Source of the DNA: Trichobilharzia szidati
Taxonomy: Eukaryota; Platyhelminthes; Trematoda; Strigeidida; Schistosomatidae
Reading direction: 5' to 3'
NCBI GenBank assembly: GCA_944472155.2
Contig: OX235279.1
Span: 175,687,868-175,751,867, forward strand
Length of the DNA stretch: 64,000 bases
The notes beneath the pieces are model-generated. The model saw only the letters and a list, made by a program, of their open reading frames with translations, did no database searches and was not told the origin of the DNA. Of the stretch, positions 11,268 through 24,200 are shown piece by piece. Position 1 is the first letter of the stretch; each line of letters begins with the position of its first letter. Made by a program: the position numbers and the translations under genes.

Positions 11268-14187
11268 TTAGGTACGTAATTCAAAGGGGAAAGAAACAAT
11301 ATCACGAATTTTCAGTATGTGGCAAACTGTTTCAAGACTGTTTTCAGAGAAATATTTATTTACTAGATAGGTGAATCGTTGTAATGTGGTGCTATTTTTA
11401 ATTTCACTTGGCAAGAAGTTCCATGTTTGCCTATATTTGACTGTAAAGAAGTTGGAACGTAATTTCGTGCGACAAAGAATATGACTAAGAGAAGACCCGT
11501 TGCTGCGTAGTTCATACGTCGAAGAAGTAAAGTTAAGGTTATTATTGGGAAAGTATACTATTCCTTTGATTATTTTAAAAAGGAGAATGAGGTTAAGTCG
11601 GTGGCGCCTGTACCAAAGGGGTTCGATCTTAAGAGTTGTGCAACGATAGTTGTAGGGGACTTTCAGACTTGTTCCTAGGATTCTACTTGTAAATCTCCTT
11701 TGAACACTTTCAATCTTTAGTTTGTCCTTAACAGAGGTGCTGTCTAGGATAAATGGACAGTACTCAAGGAGGGGCCGTATGTGTGTTTTATAAAGTAACA
11801 TTTTAGATTCTTGTGTTTGAAAGTTATGAAATACAAATCCAAGTAATCTTCTGGCTTTAGAAACTTGGTTGGTGACATAGAGAGAGAATTTAAAGTCAGC
11901 GGAGTAACGAAGCCCGAGGTCAAGTACAGAAGGAAAGATAGTGATAGGCTTGTTGCACATAGTTATGTGTGGTGTGGTACGTAAGCGAGCTGGGCATAAC
12001 AGTCCACACTTCTCCACGTTGATCTGCATCATCCACGACTTACACCATGTCTCAATATTATCAATATCCGATTGGATTTTATGAGACAGATTTGTCACTT
12101 CTTGGGTGGTACTGTGGTAGACTATCTTCAAGTCGTCGGCATATAAGAAAGGTCTGCCGTGCTTTATAACATCACAGACGTCATTTAGGTATATTAGAAA
12201 GAAGAGAGGTCCTAGTACACTACCTTGAATCACGCCACTTGATATAGGAGTGGTACTGGAAAAAGTGTCGTTAATCTTAACAGACTGGGACCTACCACAC
12301 AAAAATGAATTGCACCACTGTAAGAGATTGCCAGATATACCGTAAGCCTTAAGTTTTTGCAGGAGTAAATTATGACATACTTTATCGAAGGCCTTCTTAA
12401 GATCAATATACATAATGAGCACAACGAATTTTTGGTCTGTAAGTCCAGTTATAAAATCGAATAGTTCTAAGTGGCAAGTCATACATGACCTGGACTTTAT
12501 AAAGCCATGCTGAGAAGGTGTTATGAGGTTTTCTGTCAATAAGAAGTCAGTGATTTTGGTACTGATTATCTTCTCAAGGATCCTTGACAAGACAGACGTT
12601 ATATTGATCGGCCTGTAATTCTTTACATCATATTTTGAGCCGGATTTAAATCTAGGAACAATATATGTCTGCTTCCATTTAGAAGGATAAACTCCATTCA
12701 CAAGGGACGTTGAGAATATCTTAAGCAAAAGGAGAGGGAGATCAGAGCCACCATTTTTTAGGAAGGATGAGGGAATAGAGTCAGGTCCAGGAGTATTGGA
12801 GAATTTCAATGAACTGATTGCACTTTTTATAACATCAACAGTCAAGCATATATTAGACAGTGTTTTTTCTGTTACAGAGTCAAATTCAATGCATGCGGAA
12901 ATATCGTGCGTGTATGAGTCAGAAAAGTGCTTGGTAAAGAGTTCAGCTATGCCTGCATCATCCTTAACAGCAACATTATTATGCAGAATGTAAGGAATGT
13001 TGCCTTGTTTTTGTTGCAGTCTTTTTTGGAAGAGTTTACATAGAGAGCTAATTTTGCAACTACTTTTAAGGGCGACAAGTTCTTCTTTGTAAATTTTACT
13101 GGCATTATCTGATCTGATTTTATCATATACCTTTAGGATGCTAATGAGCGAGGAGAAGTCCATAGATTTATTATAGGTTTTACGGAGTCTTCTTAGCTTA
13201 TTCCTGGTAGCAATCGGTATATATAGTTGATTTACACGGTTGCCTTTGGATGTATACCAAGGGATAGATTCGTTGAAGCAAACTGAAATGTTGGAGTAGA
13301 AACTGTCAAGGACAGTATCAATGTCTACCGAGGAGAAAAAGGTATTCCAGTCTTGGCAACGAATAGAAGATTGCGTTGTTTCCCACTTAGCCTTTGAAAA
13401 GTCCCTGACTTTTACTGTCCGACGACGGTCTTTGCCTGACCCATTTGCTGCTAGGTTAAAGGTGGAAATGACCGTGTTGTGGTCACTACCAGGGAATAAA
13501 GGCCCAACTCGAGTGCTGACGGGAAGGATGTTGTGTGTGAAGATTAGATCCAAGATGTTGGATTTACGTGTGGGGTGATTCACATTTTGTGTCCATCCAT
13601 AGAATTCAACCGAATTTATAAAACGATCAGTGTATTTAGGAACATTTAGCCTATTCCACTGGATACCAGGCATGTTAAAGTCGCCAGCTATTATTTTATA
13701 GTCAAAGTTTAGGGAGGAGACGTGTTCGAAAATTTCACACAAATGGTTCGTTGCATTAATATCAGAATTGGGCGGGCGGTATATACATCCCAATAAAAGT
13801 CTTGTATTGAAGTTAGTGTTGAGTGTAACCCATACTGCGTCTGTAAGTGAGCAACCCAAATCATCAACTTCTACAGCGTGGAATTAGTTGCTAACAAAGA
13901 TAAGACAACCACCACCACGTCCTTCTTCTCTGCCATGTCTAAAGTGTGTGTATCCTGGTGATTCTAACAGTCTGTCATTGAAGTCAGATGGTAACCAGGT
14001 CTCGGTAACTAACAGTACAGAAGGCATACAAAGTGAAAGTAAGGAGTGAAGGTATGGAATTTTATTGCAGATAGAACGAGCGTTTATAAGGAAAAGAGTA
14101 AATGATCTTTGATCAATGGTAAGGGCTGAGGCAAAGTGAAGGAGATGATGATGTGATTCAGCTGAGGTTAAATGAAAATTATACGAA
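11268..14187 (-). pseudogene. CR1-like ORF2: AP endonuclease plus reverse transcriptase (one in-frame stop)
   Basis: Read on the minus strand, the frame runs from about 14187 to the stop at 11268 with one in-frame TAA (13884-13886); the uninterrupted part below it is 863 residues. The N-terminal AP-endonuclease domain shows NARSICNKI, TETWL, GDFN and GSDHN. The reverse transcriptase shows NTPGPDSIPSSFLKN, YRPINITSVLSRILEKII, MYIDLKKAFDKV, GVIQGSVLGPLFF and the catalytic YADD. In this family the protein nicks target DNA and primes reverse transcription there. An ORF1 lies upstream at 14314-15180, giving the two-ORF layout of CR1/Jockey elements. Apart from the single stop it looks complete, so it is a fairly recent copy. 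Confidence 0.85.
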
Positions 14188-14196
14188 ATATATATT

Positions 14197-14308
14197 ATTA
14201 TTATTATTAAATATGTTTACTAATCGTATATGTAATTTATCATATTGATGATGCCTGCAAACTGGCGTCCCTCATGTACAAAATGAGAATATAATATTAT
14301 TTATTTAT
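14197..14308 (+). repeat. Short dispersed repeat between CR1-like ORF1 and ORF2
   Basis: About 110 bp shared, inverted, with 4577-4685. It contains an AT-rich flank (ATT)n and a block GATGATGCCTGCAAACTGGC. It sits exactly in the ORF1-ORF2 spacer, so it could be a native part of the element, with the 4577 copy a remnant of a related element, or a small insertion. Confidence 0.6.
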
Positions 14309-14313
14309 TTAGG

Positions 14314-15180
14314 TTAAGTGCGATAATTATATGCGCGCCTTTCTATGACAGTCTTGTCCACCGCAACCTTTATTAGTTTGTAGTTTCTGGCTTGCGATAG
14401 CGTGTGTTGGGAGTGGATGAATTTTCTAGCCTCTGCCGGTGTTTCGAACCGAAGACGAATAGGACAACACTTTTCATGTTGACTCTTCTTCAGTCTATAG
14501 CACTTAGTCATGGAGCTGGGCATTTTCGCCTCACTAAGTAAGATGCGCTGTACCTTTTTTAGTGCCTCATTATCCGGGACGTTGTAAACAATAGCATTTA
14601 GTTTAGCGTCGAGTCGTTTTGTTACTTCTGTAGTAACAAAGTTAATGAGGTTATCTACCTTAGTTACCGATTCTGTGTCAAGTTTGTTAAAGTTTACAGT
14701 TTTCATGAGGATGGTTAGAGATGCCAATTCACAGACCTGGGATCTGATATCACTGATCTGATATGATAATTTGGATATTTTGGTATTGGTTTCAGAAATT
14801 GCAGGATTTACTGATTTATTGTTTTTTATTTCCCTTAACTCGGCCTTAAGTTCTCCTATAGACAGCGTTAGAAGTTCTATTTCTGAAGATAGTACTGAAA
14901 CAGAGCTTGATGGCTGGAGCTTTTCGATAAGCACATAAGGTGTAGGGAGGGTTTCTGCATGAGCAGAGGGTACTGAATTTTTGGGAGTAGTGCTAATACT
15001 AGCTGTCAGTACAACTTTATCCTCAGTTCCAGCTCGACGCTTACGACATACAAGTGAGTTATGTGGCTCACTATAACCGTTTGTAGGGAGTGTGTTGCTT
15101 GATGCAGCAATCAAGGACGTAAAATTAGTCATCAGATTTACAGGGGATTGAGTTCGTTGCTTTTTACTTTGATTAACCAT
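14314..15180 (-). CDS. CR1-like retrotransposon ORF1 protein
   Basis: An ATG-started frame of 288 residues beginning MVNQSKKQRTQSPVN. A Ser/Thr-rich N-terminal third is followed by a helical segment with heptad-like spacing (about residues 95-140: EIELLTLSIGELKAELREI). A C-terminal domain is shared with the orphan copy at 5725-6645 (NAIVYNVPDNEALKKVQ, CPIRLRF, LIKVAVDKT). ORF1 proteins of this kind are generally nucleic-acid-binding chaperones of the retrotransposition particle; this is family knowledge, as no catalytic motif is seen. It lies just upstream of ORF2 on the same strand. Confidence 0.65.
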   Translation of the reverse strand: MVNQSKKQRTQSPVNLMTNFTSLIAASSNTLPTNGYSEPHNSLVCRKRRAGTEDKVVLTASISTTPKNSVPSAHAETLPTPYVLIEKLQPSSSVSVLSSEIELLTLSIGELKAELREIKNNKSVNPAISETNTKISKLSYQISDIRSQVCELASLTILMKTVNFNKLDTESVTKVDNLINFVTTEVTKRLDAKLNAIVYNVPDNEALKKVQRILLSEAKMPSSMTKCYRLKKSQHEKCCPIRLRFETPAEARKFIHSQHTLSQARNYKLIKVAVDKTVIERRAYNYRT

Positions 15181-15284
15181 AACTATTTAATATGAAAGTT
15201 AATGGTTACAGGTATGGAAGCAGTATAGTACTTGCGTAGGGATTACCACAAGATAAATTTTGTGTAGCGAATCACGCAAAAATA

Positions 15285-17581
15285 TAACGCAAACGTTGAA
15301 CGTACCGCGTGTTGATGTCACAGGATTGTGGACACAACATATAAATTCACCCACTAGATCCGCAAATATCCTAGACCTTATTTTCACGAACAACATAACA
15401 CCATCTACAGTACATGTGGGACATGAATTTCCAGGTAGTGACCATAAAATAGCAGTGTGTTCTTTTGACATCTTTCCTGAAACAAAACGCAGGGATGAAG
15501 CTGGCCAGACACCTATGAGATTGTACACACAGGCTGACTGGGAATTGTATCAGCACCTAATTAGATATTCTAATTGGGACTCGTACTTTTCGAACGAGTC
15601 CTTAGAGGCAATTCTTAACAACTTTTATCAGAATATTAACTTAATTCATGACGTCATTGCACCTGAGAAGATTCTTAGCTTCAGATTCCCCCAAAGCGAT
15701 TATATTCCGACATCATTTTGGAGAAGTCTACGAAAGCACTCAATAAAATACTACAGATATCATAACTTGTCGTCACTAATTGCTATTACGTCCCTTCTCA
15801 GTAGAATTGAAGAGTTGAGAAATATAGGCCCCAGAAACAAAGAAATGCGAGCCATTCAGGCACCGCATAACTCAGGAGAAATAGCCAAACTTTTCAAAAG
15901 TAGCTTGACGAACTCCAAAACAGCTTATCCTAGAATATTATACTTAGACGGGATTGCTTACGAAAATCCTGAGGTGATATGTGAACCGTTTAGCAAGCAC
16001 TTCGCCAGATTATACACCCTAGAGAACGACCAGGTCGTGGATTTCCCACGTAAAACAGACGAATGTTTAAGTGACATACTTTTCACTGCATAGGAGATCG
16101 ATAAAGCTGTCGCAAATCTTAAGCTTAGTAGCACTATTGGTCTAGACGGTATATCTTCCATTCTGCTGAAAAACGGTGGTAATGACATGAATTTACTCCT
16201 ACTCAGGTTATACTCAATTTCACTAAGCGATGGGACATGCCCTACCTGCTGGAAGAAGTCTTATATTGTACCTATCCATAAATGCGGGCCTACAGCTGAT
16301 ATCAACATCACGTCTGTAGTTTCTCGTGTAATGGAAAGGATAGTAAAGACTCAAATCATTCAGTACTTGCTGTCAAATGACCTACTATCCTCATCCCAAT
16401 ACGGTTTCTTAGGTAGAAGGTCGTGCATTACTTGCCACTTAGATTATTTTGACTACATTACACAATGCATTGATAATGGTCGTTCGGTAACAACATTATT
16501 TCTCGACGTTAGCAAGGCCTTCGATAAAGTCTCACATATCAGACTCCTAACAAAACCCCAATCCTACGGAATAACCGGGAAACTTCTCAAATGGATAAAT
16601 TCTTTTCTCACAGAAAGAGAGCAATTAGTCAAAATCAACCACCAGCTGTCTTCATCAAAGCCGATAACTAGTAGTGGAATACAAGGAAGCGTTTCTGGCC
16701 CTATTCTGTTCGTCTTGTTCATAAATGACAGTCTCTGTGATCAAGTATGGCAAGCCACACCTCTCTGCAGATGATCTCAAGATAGTATATGATTACGGGT
16801 ACGATGATATGAGCGTCGAAAGCAAAATCCAACATGACTTAAACAATCTAGGCGATTATAGCGAAAAGTGGCAACTGACTTTCAACCCGGACAAGTGCGG
16901 TATAGCCCACCTTGGACGTTGGAAACCGAGAATGTGCCTATATATGTACGGTAAGCCCCTCTCGAATCTGAACACGTCACAGATCTCGGGATAACATATT
17001 CGGATTTAACCCTTTCCGATCATGCAAATAAGTTTGTATCCGACTGTAAACGACTTATCGGCTTTGTACTGCGAAACTTCTACACCCAAGAAGCAAGATT
17101 AGCTATATATAGAACATGGATCCGCCCCAAACTTGAATATTGTGCTCCTAAGGTCTGCAGACCGAAAAAAATCGAAAGTGTTCAGAGATTCCTAACGAAA
17201 CGCATAATAGGGTTTGACCAACCAGTGGAATATGTTGACAGGTGTATGCGTCTGAATTTAGAACCTCTGTGGTTAAGGAGAGTGAAGCGCAACTTATTTC
17301 TACTCTTCAAAGCCATCATGAAACATTGTTATAGTAACTCATCCACAACGTGGGAAAATATTAAATCATATCAGCTGCGAAACCACAACTACCTTGTCAA
17401 GGTGACTACCCACAGAAAATCCATTAGGGCAAACTTTTTCACCATTAAATATTGCACTCTTTGGAACCAACTACCATCTGAAATTAGATGTTGTGAAAAC
17501 CCCAATGGGTTCAAACGGAGCCTAGAAAGACACATTAACATGTCCACCCTAGCTTGTCTAAAAGACCACAACTGTTGGTAA
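15285..17581 (+). pseudogene. 5'-truncated CR1-like ORF2 pseudogene
   Basis: Homology to the minus-strand ORF2 begins abruptly inside the endonuclease domain (PTRSANILDLIFTNN, then GSDHK) and runs to the C-terminus. An in-frame TAG at 16091-16093 and frameshifts near 16725-16735 and 16965-16995 break it. RT motifs remain: GLDGISSILLKN, LFLDVSKAFDKVSH, GIQGSVSGPILF. The catalytic box reads SADD where the other copy has YADD. Loss of the 5' part is the usual result of incomplete target-primed reverse transcription. It lies head-to-head with the ORF1 of the minus-strand element, with only about 100 bp between. Confidence 0.85.
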
Positions 17582-17849
17582 AATGGTAAGTAAAAGCCTG
17601 TCCAGTCTTCCGCTCAGTCAGTAACATATAACTCGACTCTACTACTCACGCAGCGAACGTTTAACTAATTTACTGATTTTCCTTTCTGTATAGTCTTCAA
17701 TAAGTTATGTTAATATAAGTATTTCTAGAAACAATTATGTTAGCAACCACACCTTTTAATATTTTCCATATGTATATACAGTTAATAATACAATGCTATT
17801 TTTGTGTCTGAATGACTTTACTCAGCCAATAACCACCTTTTCTCATACA

Positions 17850-20143
17850 CCTTCCTAAAACGTATAATCTTTATAATATTTCGCAGTATTTTTAACATAA
17901 TATAAGTTGAAGGGTTACTTTGCAATGTCTAACGCGTACCGTATGAAAATCTAGCATAACTAGCTCTGTTAACCGGCTGTTTTCTTCAGGATCATTATAC
18001 ATAATTTTATCACTAGTTGTTCCACTACACTTTTTACTCTGCTAAAAAGACTACAACTTAGTTGCTGTAATACTAGCTACTTCTACACTTTATACTTCTT
18101 AAAGGAAATGCAATTTCCTAGGCGTTTGTTATAGATACTTGTATACATATATGCATGTATAAAGGTGATACTGCTAAGAATATCCTCAGGTATCGATATA
18201 TCTGGTCACCTAATGGGAAGCGCTTGTAATGAAAGCTATTAATGTGCACCATACTGCATGATTGGGACGGGCTAGAGGCGAAGCAATGCCGCAACTACAG
18301 TTACTGCAAAAAATCTGAGAGCTTAACATCAAAAAGGAGGGAGGGTGGCGCATGCTGCTCAGAAGATATGGTAGTGGTCACAAAATGTGAATCGCTCCGA
18401 TCTGTAAGACAGCAACATGCATTTTTTGACAGCTCGAGAATTAAACATTAGTCTGAACCCTAAACAAAAAAGCAAAAACATATTAATGATAAGGGTTTTA
18501 CAGATCTAAATTATAAATAAAAAAGTGCCTTGCTCCCACCATCTACAAGCCTGTTCAGCTTCTTGTCAAGAAGCTACTCATTGGGCCCTACAGAAATTCG
18601 TGAGGCATCTCACAGGTCAGCTTGTTCTACGGCTTCTAATCTTCCAGATCGTTGAATTCACTCCTCACTTAAATATCACTTACCTACCTCACAATAATCT
18701 TTTCATTTACGCACTATTATACTCTATCTGATCTTAACTACCTCTGCCATTATTAAAGTTAAAACTTGCTCATTGTTCACATTTGTTGCTTGCCCAAAGT
18801 CTGGTTGCTTTGATTAAAAACATAAGAACACCAATGTTTGAACAAAGCTATATTTTCATCGGAAACGTGATGGCTTCCATGCTTAGACCAATATGGTTAG
18901 CATTAAACATTGCAAATGTATACTATCAAGTACCATATAGCTTCTTCTCCTTGTATTTATCTTGTAAATATACTTCCACTAATGTATTATTCATAATCGC
19001 ATTTTATGCCATTTTGCAGCTGCGCATAATTTTCTCCTCTTCCTGAAATAGCGATCAGTCACGTGGCGGCATAGCACTTACCCAGATATACGCTGTTCAC
19101 TGGTTGACCATAACGATCAACAGGAAACAGAATGAAGTTTGGGTTGTCGCTCAACTTCGATGGTGACCTTAGTAAACGGTTTACAATTTAACATTTATAA
19201 GAACCTGTTCTGATTGCTTGTGCAATAATTGAACAATTTAAACTTTTGAAAAAGTATTAGTTTATGATACTTCAGGATAGTAATTTATAACATTACTGAT
19301 CGTGCCTGTTAAAATGGCATGCATTTCTTGTAAACTTACCCGTTTACACGAAATATAAATTGTTACTATAATTCCTGCGTCGGTGGCATAGCGGTTAGGA
19401 CGCTCGCCGACCATACACATGATCCGGGGTTCGAACCCCGGTCACCGACGCACTCCTTTACCTCGCTAAGCCAGAAATAATTCTGATGAAGAAGAAAGGT
19501 TGGGCATGAGACTAGCAACCCCATCCTGTAAAATAAACACTGCTACAGGAACTGCAAGCCACTAGCTTGAAGCCCTATGCTCCACTGTGGAACGTGAAGG
19601 ATAAAAATTATTATTCCTAGGACTGCAAGCGTTGGTATAACATACTGAGAGACCTTCGTGTTCACTCACTACCCGTAAACCCAACAGTTTGAGGTATTTT
19701 TCACCTTAATCCATTCGGGCCTGTAGTTCAGCTACGGCTTCTCCTCTCTTAATTCTATCTTCCAGAGGCCAATCAGGCCCAATTCTCATCTTTATGTCCT
19801 TGATTTTGAATGCGTTGTTGAGAATAATACTTTTCTCCATCTCGTTCCCCAGTACTATCTTCAGCAGTCGTGGGGAACTTTCCGTTGCGTCGGCGATTCG
19901 TTTACCGATTCCGATGACTTTCCTTATGTGAACTCCATTTGTTTTTTCCGGGAGGATTTCACGGATGATGGAGCTAACTACCTCGAGATCATCAGCATGT
20001 CAGGCAGCTGGATCTACCTTCTTCGATTCCTCCAAGTTTCAAATTACGTCACTGTAATTTGAGTCCGAAGTTTTAACAATCCTATTAGTGTTTACGGTCG
20101 TTGAGACCTTACCACTAAGCACAGTGCTTTTCTCTCTCTTATA
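17850..20143 (-). repeat. Right arm of the large inverted repeat (partner 1-2516)
   Basis: Reverse complement of the left arm with small indels; the coordinate sum of matching points drifts only from about 20144 to 20150 over 1.9 kb. It lacks the family-B SINE present at 2217-2422. The pairing ends sharply at 17850, where the 3' flank of the CR1-like pseudogene begins. It may continue beyond 20143, since the left arm is cut by the window edge. Confidence 0.85.
19376..19615 (+). mobile_element. tRNA-headed SINE, family A, in the right arm
   Basis: Starts with TGCGTCGGTGGCATAGCGG, has a B-box-like GGGGTTCGAACCCC at about 19426-19439, and ends in a GAACGTGAAGGATAAAAATT tail. It is the mirror of 531-769, but just after the B-box the two differ by a cluster of changes (ACCCCGGTCACC here versus TTCCCGCCACC there). 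Confidence 0.85.
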
Positions 20144-20420
20144 ACCCTTCAGCTTCGTATTTTCCAGCACTAACCAAGTGGAATGCGTTAATTCCACTTT
20201 GCTCTCGCCACAGTTGGAAGCCGTGCGTTCACCAGCAGCGCTTCGTCTCTTCGTCTTTCGAAGCTTGAGGATGTGGTTCTGTCCCGGTCTTATGACTCAG
20301 GCCAGAATCCTCACTTATGACATCAGTACTAGATGATGGCTTTTTTCCCTCATCTGAGGTTTATGTTAGTTTCTTGGACATGAGGAGTCCTACGACCTCT
20401 TGGATGAGGACGTCCAACGG
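19706..20420 (-). pseudogene. ORF1-like fragment, mirror of 109-438, extended 5'
   Basis: On the minus strand, 20035-19706 mirrors the 109-438 frame but is broken by TGA at 20000-20002. Upstream, about 20420-20140 gives broken frames with phrases such as VLLIQEVVGLLMSKKL, which suggests the same ORF1-type protein continues N-terminally with stops. It is a dead copy. The element it came from is not identified. Confidence 0.4.
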
Positions 20421-21206
20421 GTAAGTACAAAATTTGCACACCCACGGAGATGGTGGTCAGCATCCAATGTTCATTGATGAATGTTGTGGGCAATAATGGG
20501 AGCCTGTAGACGGCCGTAGGTCATTTGATCAGCTGATGTCTAGCGGCTTTATTTAATGAAAGAACTTCGAAAATAGGTGATTTTTCGTTGTTTTACACAC
20601 TTTTACACCTATATTGCTGCTAAAAGTTGATGTAATAAGGCGTTTTTAGCATAAACGGGAAATGATGGTGTCCTTATCCGGCCGTAATTTACGGCCAATT
20701 TACAAATTGTTGAATTACGTACTTTTCCGTTCAGAAAACGTCGATTTACTTGAATAGACATATTATAACGACTTTTAGTGAATTTTTTTGCAGTTTAAAG
20801 GATTATACATGGACATGATGAGGTGGGATAGTTGGTTTTGTTGATTATTTGATTTACTTTGTTGTTTACTTTTGCTAATGCTGTCAAAGCTCCTATACAT
20901 GCATTTCATTAAAGTAAATCTACAGAAATACTTAGAAATTATATACGCATAGTATTTACTTATTTTATAGCATATACTTGATGTTTACAGGTAGATGCAA
21001 TATCCATGTTTTCTTCCTGAAAAATATTGACTGATGTAATTGTATACAATTAAACTGATTATTTCATCATTTTAAACATGTTAAGTAGTTATTTATTGCA
21101 TTTACAGTGGTAACAATGTGTACATCTTGAGAATTCTTTTTCAGATAATATCTACTTTCGGGAATTTCATGGATTTGGGCGATATAAGAAAAAGATATCT
21201 GCCGTG
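20421..21206. other. No recognisable gene
   Basis: About 790 bp of AT-rich sequence between the ORF1-like remnant and the RTE target site. No SINE head, terminal repeat or domain was seen. Confidence 0.5.
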
Positions 21207-21219
21207 TTGTTGATTATGT
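21207..21219. repeat. Target-site duplication of the RTE, 3' side
   Basis: TTGTTGATTATGT here is identical to 24465-24477 on the other side of the RTE. A perfect 13-bp match flanking both ends defines the insertion. Confidence 0.9.
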
Positions 21220-24200
21220 TATTATTTATTTATTGTTCCCTTGGGTTCCTAGTGGAACATAGGGCTTCAACTGCACGTCTCCACTTGCTTCTGTCTTGTG
21301 CTGTACTTTTCACTTGCGTCCATGTTAATCCATACTGTTTCAGTTCCTCATCACACGATCTCCTCCATGTTACCCACCCTTGGACGTCCCACCCGCCGCT
21401 TCCCTTTCGGGTTCCACTCGAGGGCCTGACGCGCGATGTCACTCAACGGCCTCCTCAGAGAGTGTCCAATCCATCTCCACTTTCTCCTGCATATTTGTTG
21501 AGCGATTGGTTCCTGTTTTGTTTGTTCCCATAGCTTCTTGTTTGTGATTCTTTCCGGCCATCTGATCTTCAGTGTATAGAGCGAAGACAGTTGTTGATAA
21601 AGGTCTGCAGCCTGTTGAAAATATTCTTGGTGACCCGCCAAGTTCCTGATCCATATAGAAGAACTGACTATTGACGTTTGTATTGAATATCCGTATTTTG
21701 TTGTTGATGCTGAGTGACGAAGATTTCCAGATTGGTCTCAGGTTGATGAATGTGTTTCTCGCCTTCCCGATTCTCGATTTGACATCCTCGTCCGTTCCTC
21801 CTGTGGTTGAGACAATGCTCCCAAGATAAGTGAAAGAAGTAACCTCTTTCAAATCCCTCCCGTTGATGGTGATTGGCGCTGGATGTTGCTGCTGTTGTTG
21901 TTGGTTGGTTGGTTATTTTCATAACCTCCGTCTTGTCTATGTTCACCTGGAGTCCTGTCTTCTCTGGCTGCTTCTTCGACCAGTTTGTCGGTTTTCGCTT
22001 GTAAGTCTTCGATTTTGTGTGACATCAAACATAAATCATCTGCGAAATCCAGGTCTTCTAGGTTCTTCACATCGGTCCAGGATATCCCTGTCTTCTCGTT
22101 TCCCACTGTCTGACGCATAATCCAGTCCACCACAATTAGGAATATCATTGGTGATAATAAGCACCCTTGTCTGACTCCTGTGTTTACTCCAAACGCCTCG
22201 CTGAGTTTTCCGTTGTGGATCACTTGGCATGTGCCGTTGTCGTACAGTTGTTGAATAAGGTTGATGAATATTTGGGGTACGCCGTAGTACTCGAGTAGTT
22301 TCCAAATTACTTCGCGGTCAACGCTGTCGAAGGCCTTCTCAAAGTCTATAAAGTTGAGGTAGAGGTTTGATTGCCATTCCATGCTTTGTTCGATGATAAT
22401 GCGTAGAGTTGCAATTTGGTCAGAACATGATTTGCCTTTCCTGAATCCAGCTTGTTCTGGTTGGCGGAGTTCTGTATCCAGTGCGTCCTTTATTCTCTCC
22501 AGGATGATGCGACTCAGGATTTTACTTGGCGTCGACAGGAGCATGATTCCTCGCCAGTTCTTGCAGAGTCCTAGGTCGCCCTTCTTTGGTAGTTTCACGA
22601 GGTAACCTTTCCTCCAGTCAGTAGGCACCTTTCCCTCTTTCCAGATCTTTTGCAATAATGGAGTCAGCATATCTGCTGTCGTTTCTGGGTCCGCTTTCAG
22701 TGCTTCCGGGGGTATTCCATCTGGTCCAGCTGCTTTTCCAGCTTTCAGAAGCTTGATTGCATTCATGACTTCAGTTTTCGTTGGAGGATTGGTGTCAACT
22801 TGCAGTTGTGTACGTGCTGTTGTTGGTATTGCTGGACGGGTTGCAGGTGGTGGTCTGTTCAAGAGTTGTTTGAAGTGGTCCGCCCATTGTTTAATCTGTC
22901 TTTCTTCTTTGGTAATTGGGTTCCCTTGGCTGTCTTTTATAGGTTTCACTTGTGTTGATCTCTTCCCGGATAGAGACTTGGTTATCTGATATAGTGTCCT
23001 TAGGTCCCTTTTGCCTGCTGCCTTCTCAGCTTCAGTAGCCAGGTTGTCGTAGAATTGTCTTTTGTCCTTCCTGGCACTCTTCTTCACTTCTTTGTCCAGT
23101 GCTGTGTAAGTTGAGCTCAGCGTCTCTTTCTCTTGTCCATCTTTGCATTGAATCATTTTCTCTTTCACCTTTCTCCTCTCCTCTATTAGTTTCCAAGTGT
23201 CTGTTGAGAGCCATTCCTTGTCTTGTTTCTTCTTTCTTCCTAAAACCGTTGAGCACGTTTCGTTGAAAATTACCTTCAGAGAGTTCCAATGGTCTTCCAC
23301 GGATGATTCCTCAGTGGTGCCACGTAGTGTTTCCTGCTTTGCTCTGACAGTTGCAGTGAAAATGTCCTGTGTGATTGTGTCCTTCAGTTTGTGAGTGTTG
23401 AACTTGCATTGTGGCCTATCCCCAGGTATCCTCGAGGCTTTCAGCTTCACCTTGAAAGTCCCTTGTACTAGATAGTGGTCTGAACCCACATCTGCTCCTC
23501 TCCTCGATCTTGTGTCCAGTAGGCTCCGTCTCCACTTCCTTGAGATTGAAATGAAGTCTATCTGGTTTTTGGTGTGTCCATCTGGTGAAATCCATGTTGC
23601 CTTGTGTATATCCCTGTGTTTGAACACACTGCCACCAATCACCAAATCATTGAAGGCGCAGAAGTCTGAGAAGAGTTCACCATTGTCGTTCATTTCACCG
23701 AGGGCCTCACGACCCATGGTGAGTTCTCTTCCTGTATTGTCTCCTCCCAGTTTCGCATTCATGTCGCCCATCAGGATTTTGATATCGCTCTTTGGGACGT
23801 TGTCCATTACTGTTTGTAGTTGACTGTAGAAATCCTCCTTCTTCTCATGTTCTGAGGCGTTTGTAGGCGCGTAGCACTGAATGATTGTAACCTTCCTTCC
23901 TTTTGAGTTGAACCTGGCTGTCATTATCCTGGAGGAGATTGGTTCCCACTGCATGAGAGCTTTAGCCGCTGTTGATGACATCATGATGGCTACTCCCTCG
24001 GTGTGCTCGTGATCGTCCTCTGGGTGACCGGAGTAGATTATTGTCTTTCCAGTTGTTAGTTGGCTCCTTCCACATCCGTTCCATCTGCTCTCGCAGATTC
24101 CCAACACTTCTATTTTATATCTCCTCATTTCTGCGGCTACCTGAGCAGCCTTCCTAGCTTCGTACATTGTACGAATATTCCACGTCCCCATCCTTATTTT

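Noticed and set aside
19376..19450. Functional tRNA gene
   Set aside because: The tRNA-like head is followed by a conserved SINE body and tail and recurs many times with decayed arms, so it is a SINE promoter, not a tRNA gene.
19479..19495. CTGATGAAGAAGAAAGG inside the family-A SINE, resembling a hammerhead core
   Set aside because: The other family-A copies lack CTGATGA at this position and no helix II is possible, so it is not a conserved ribozyme.
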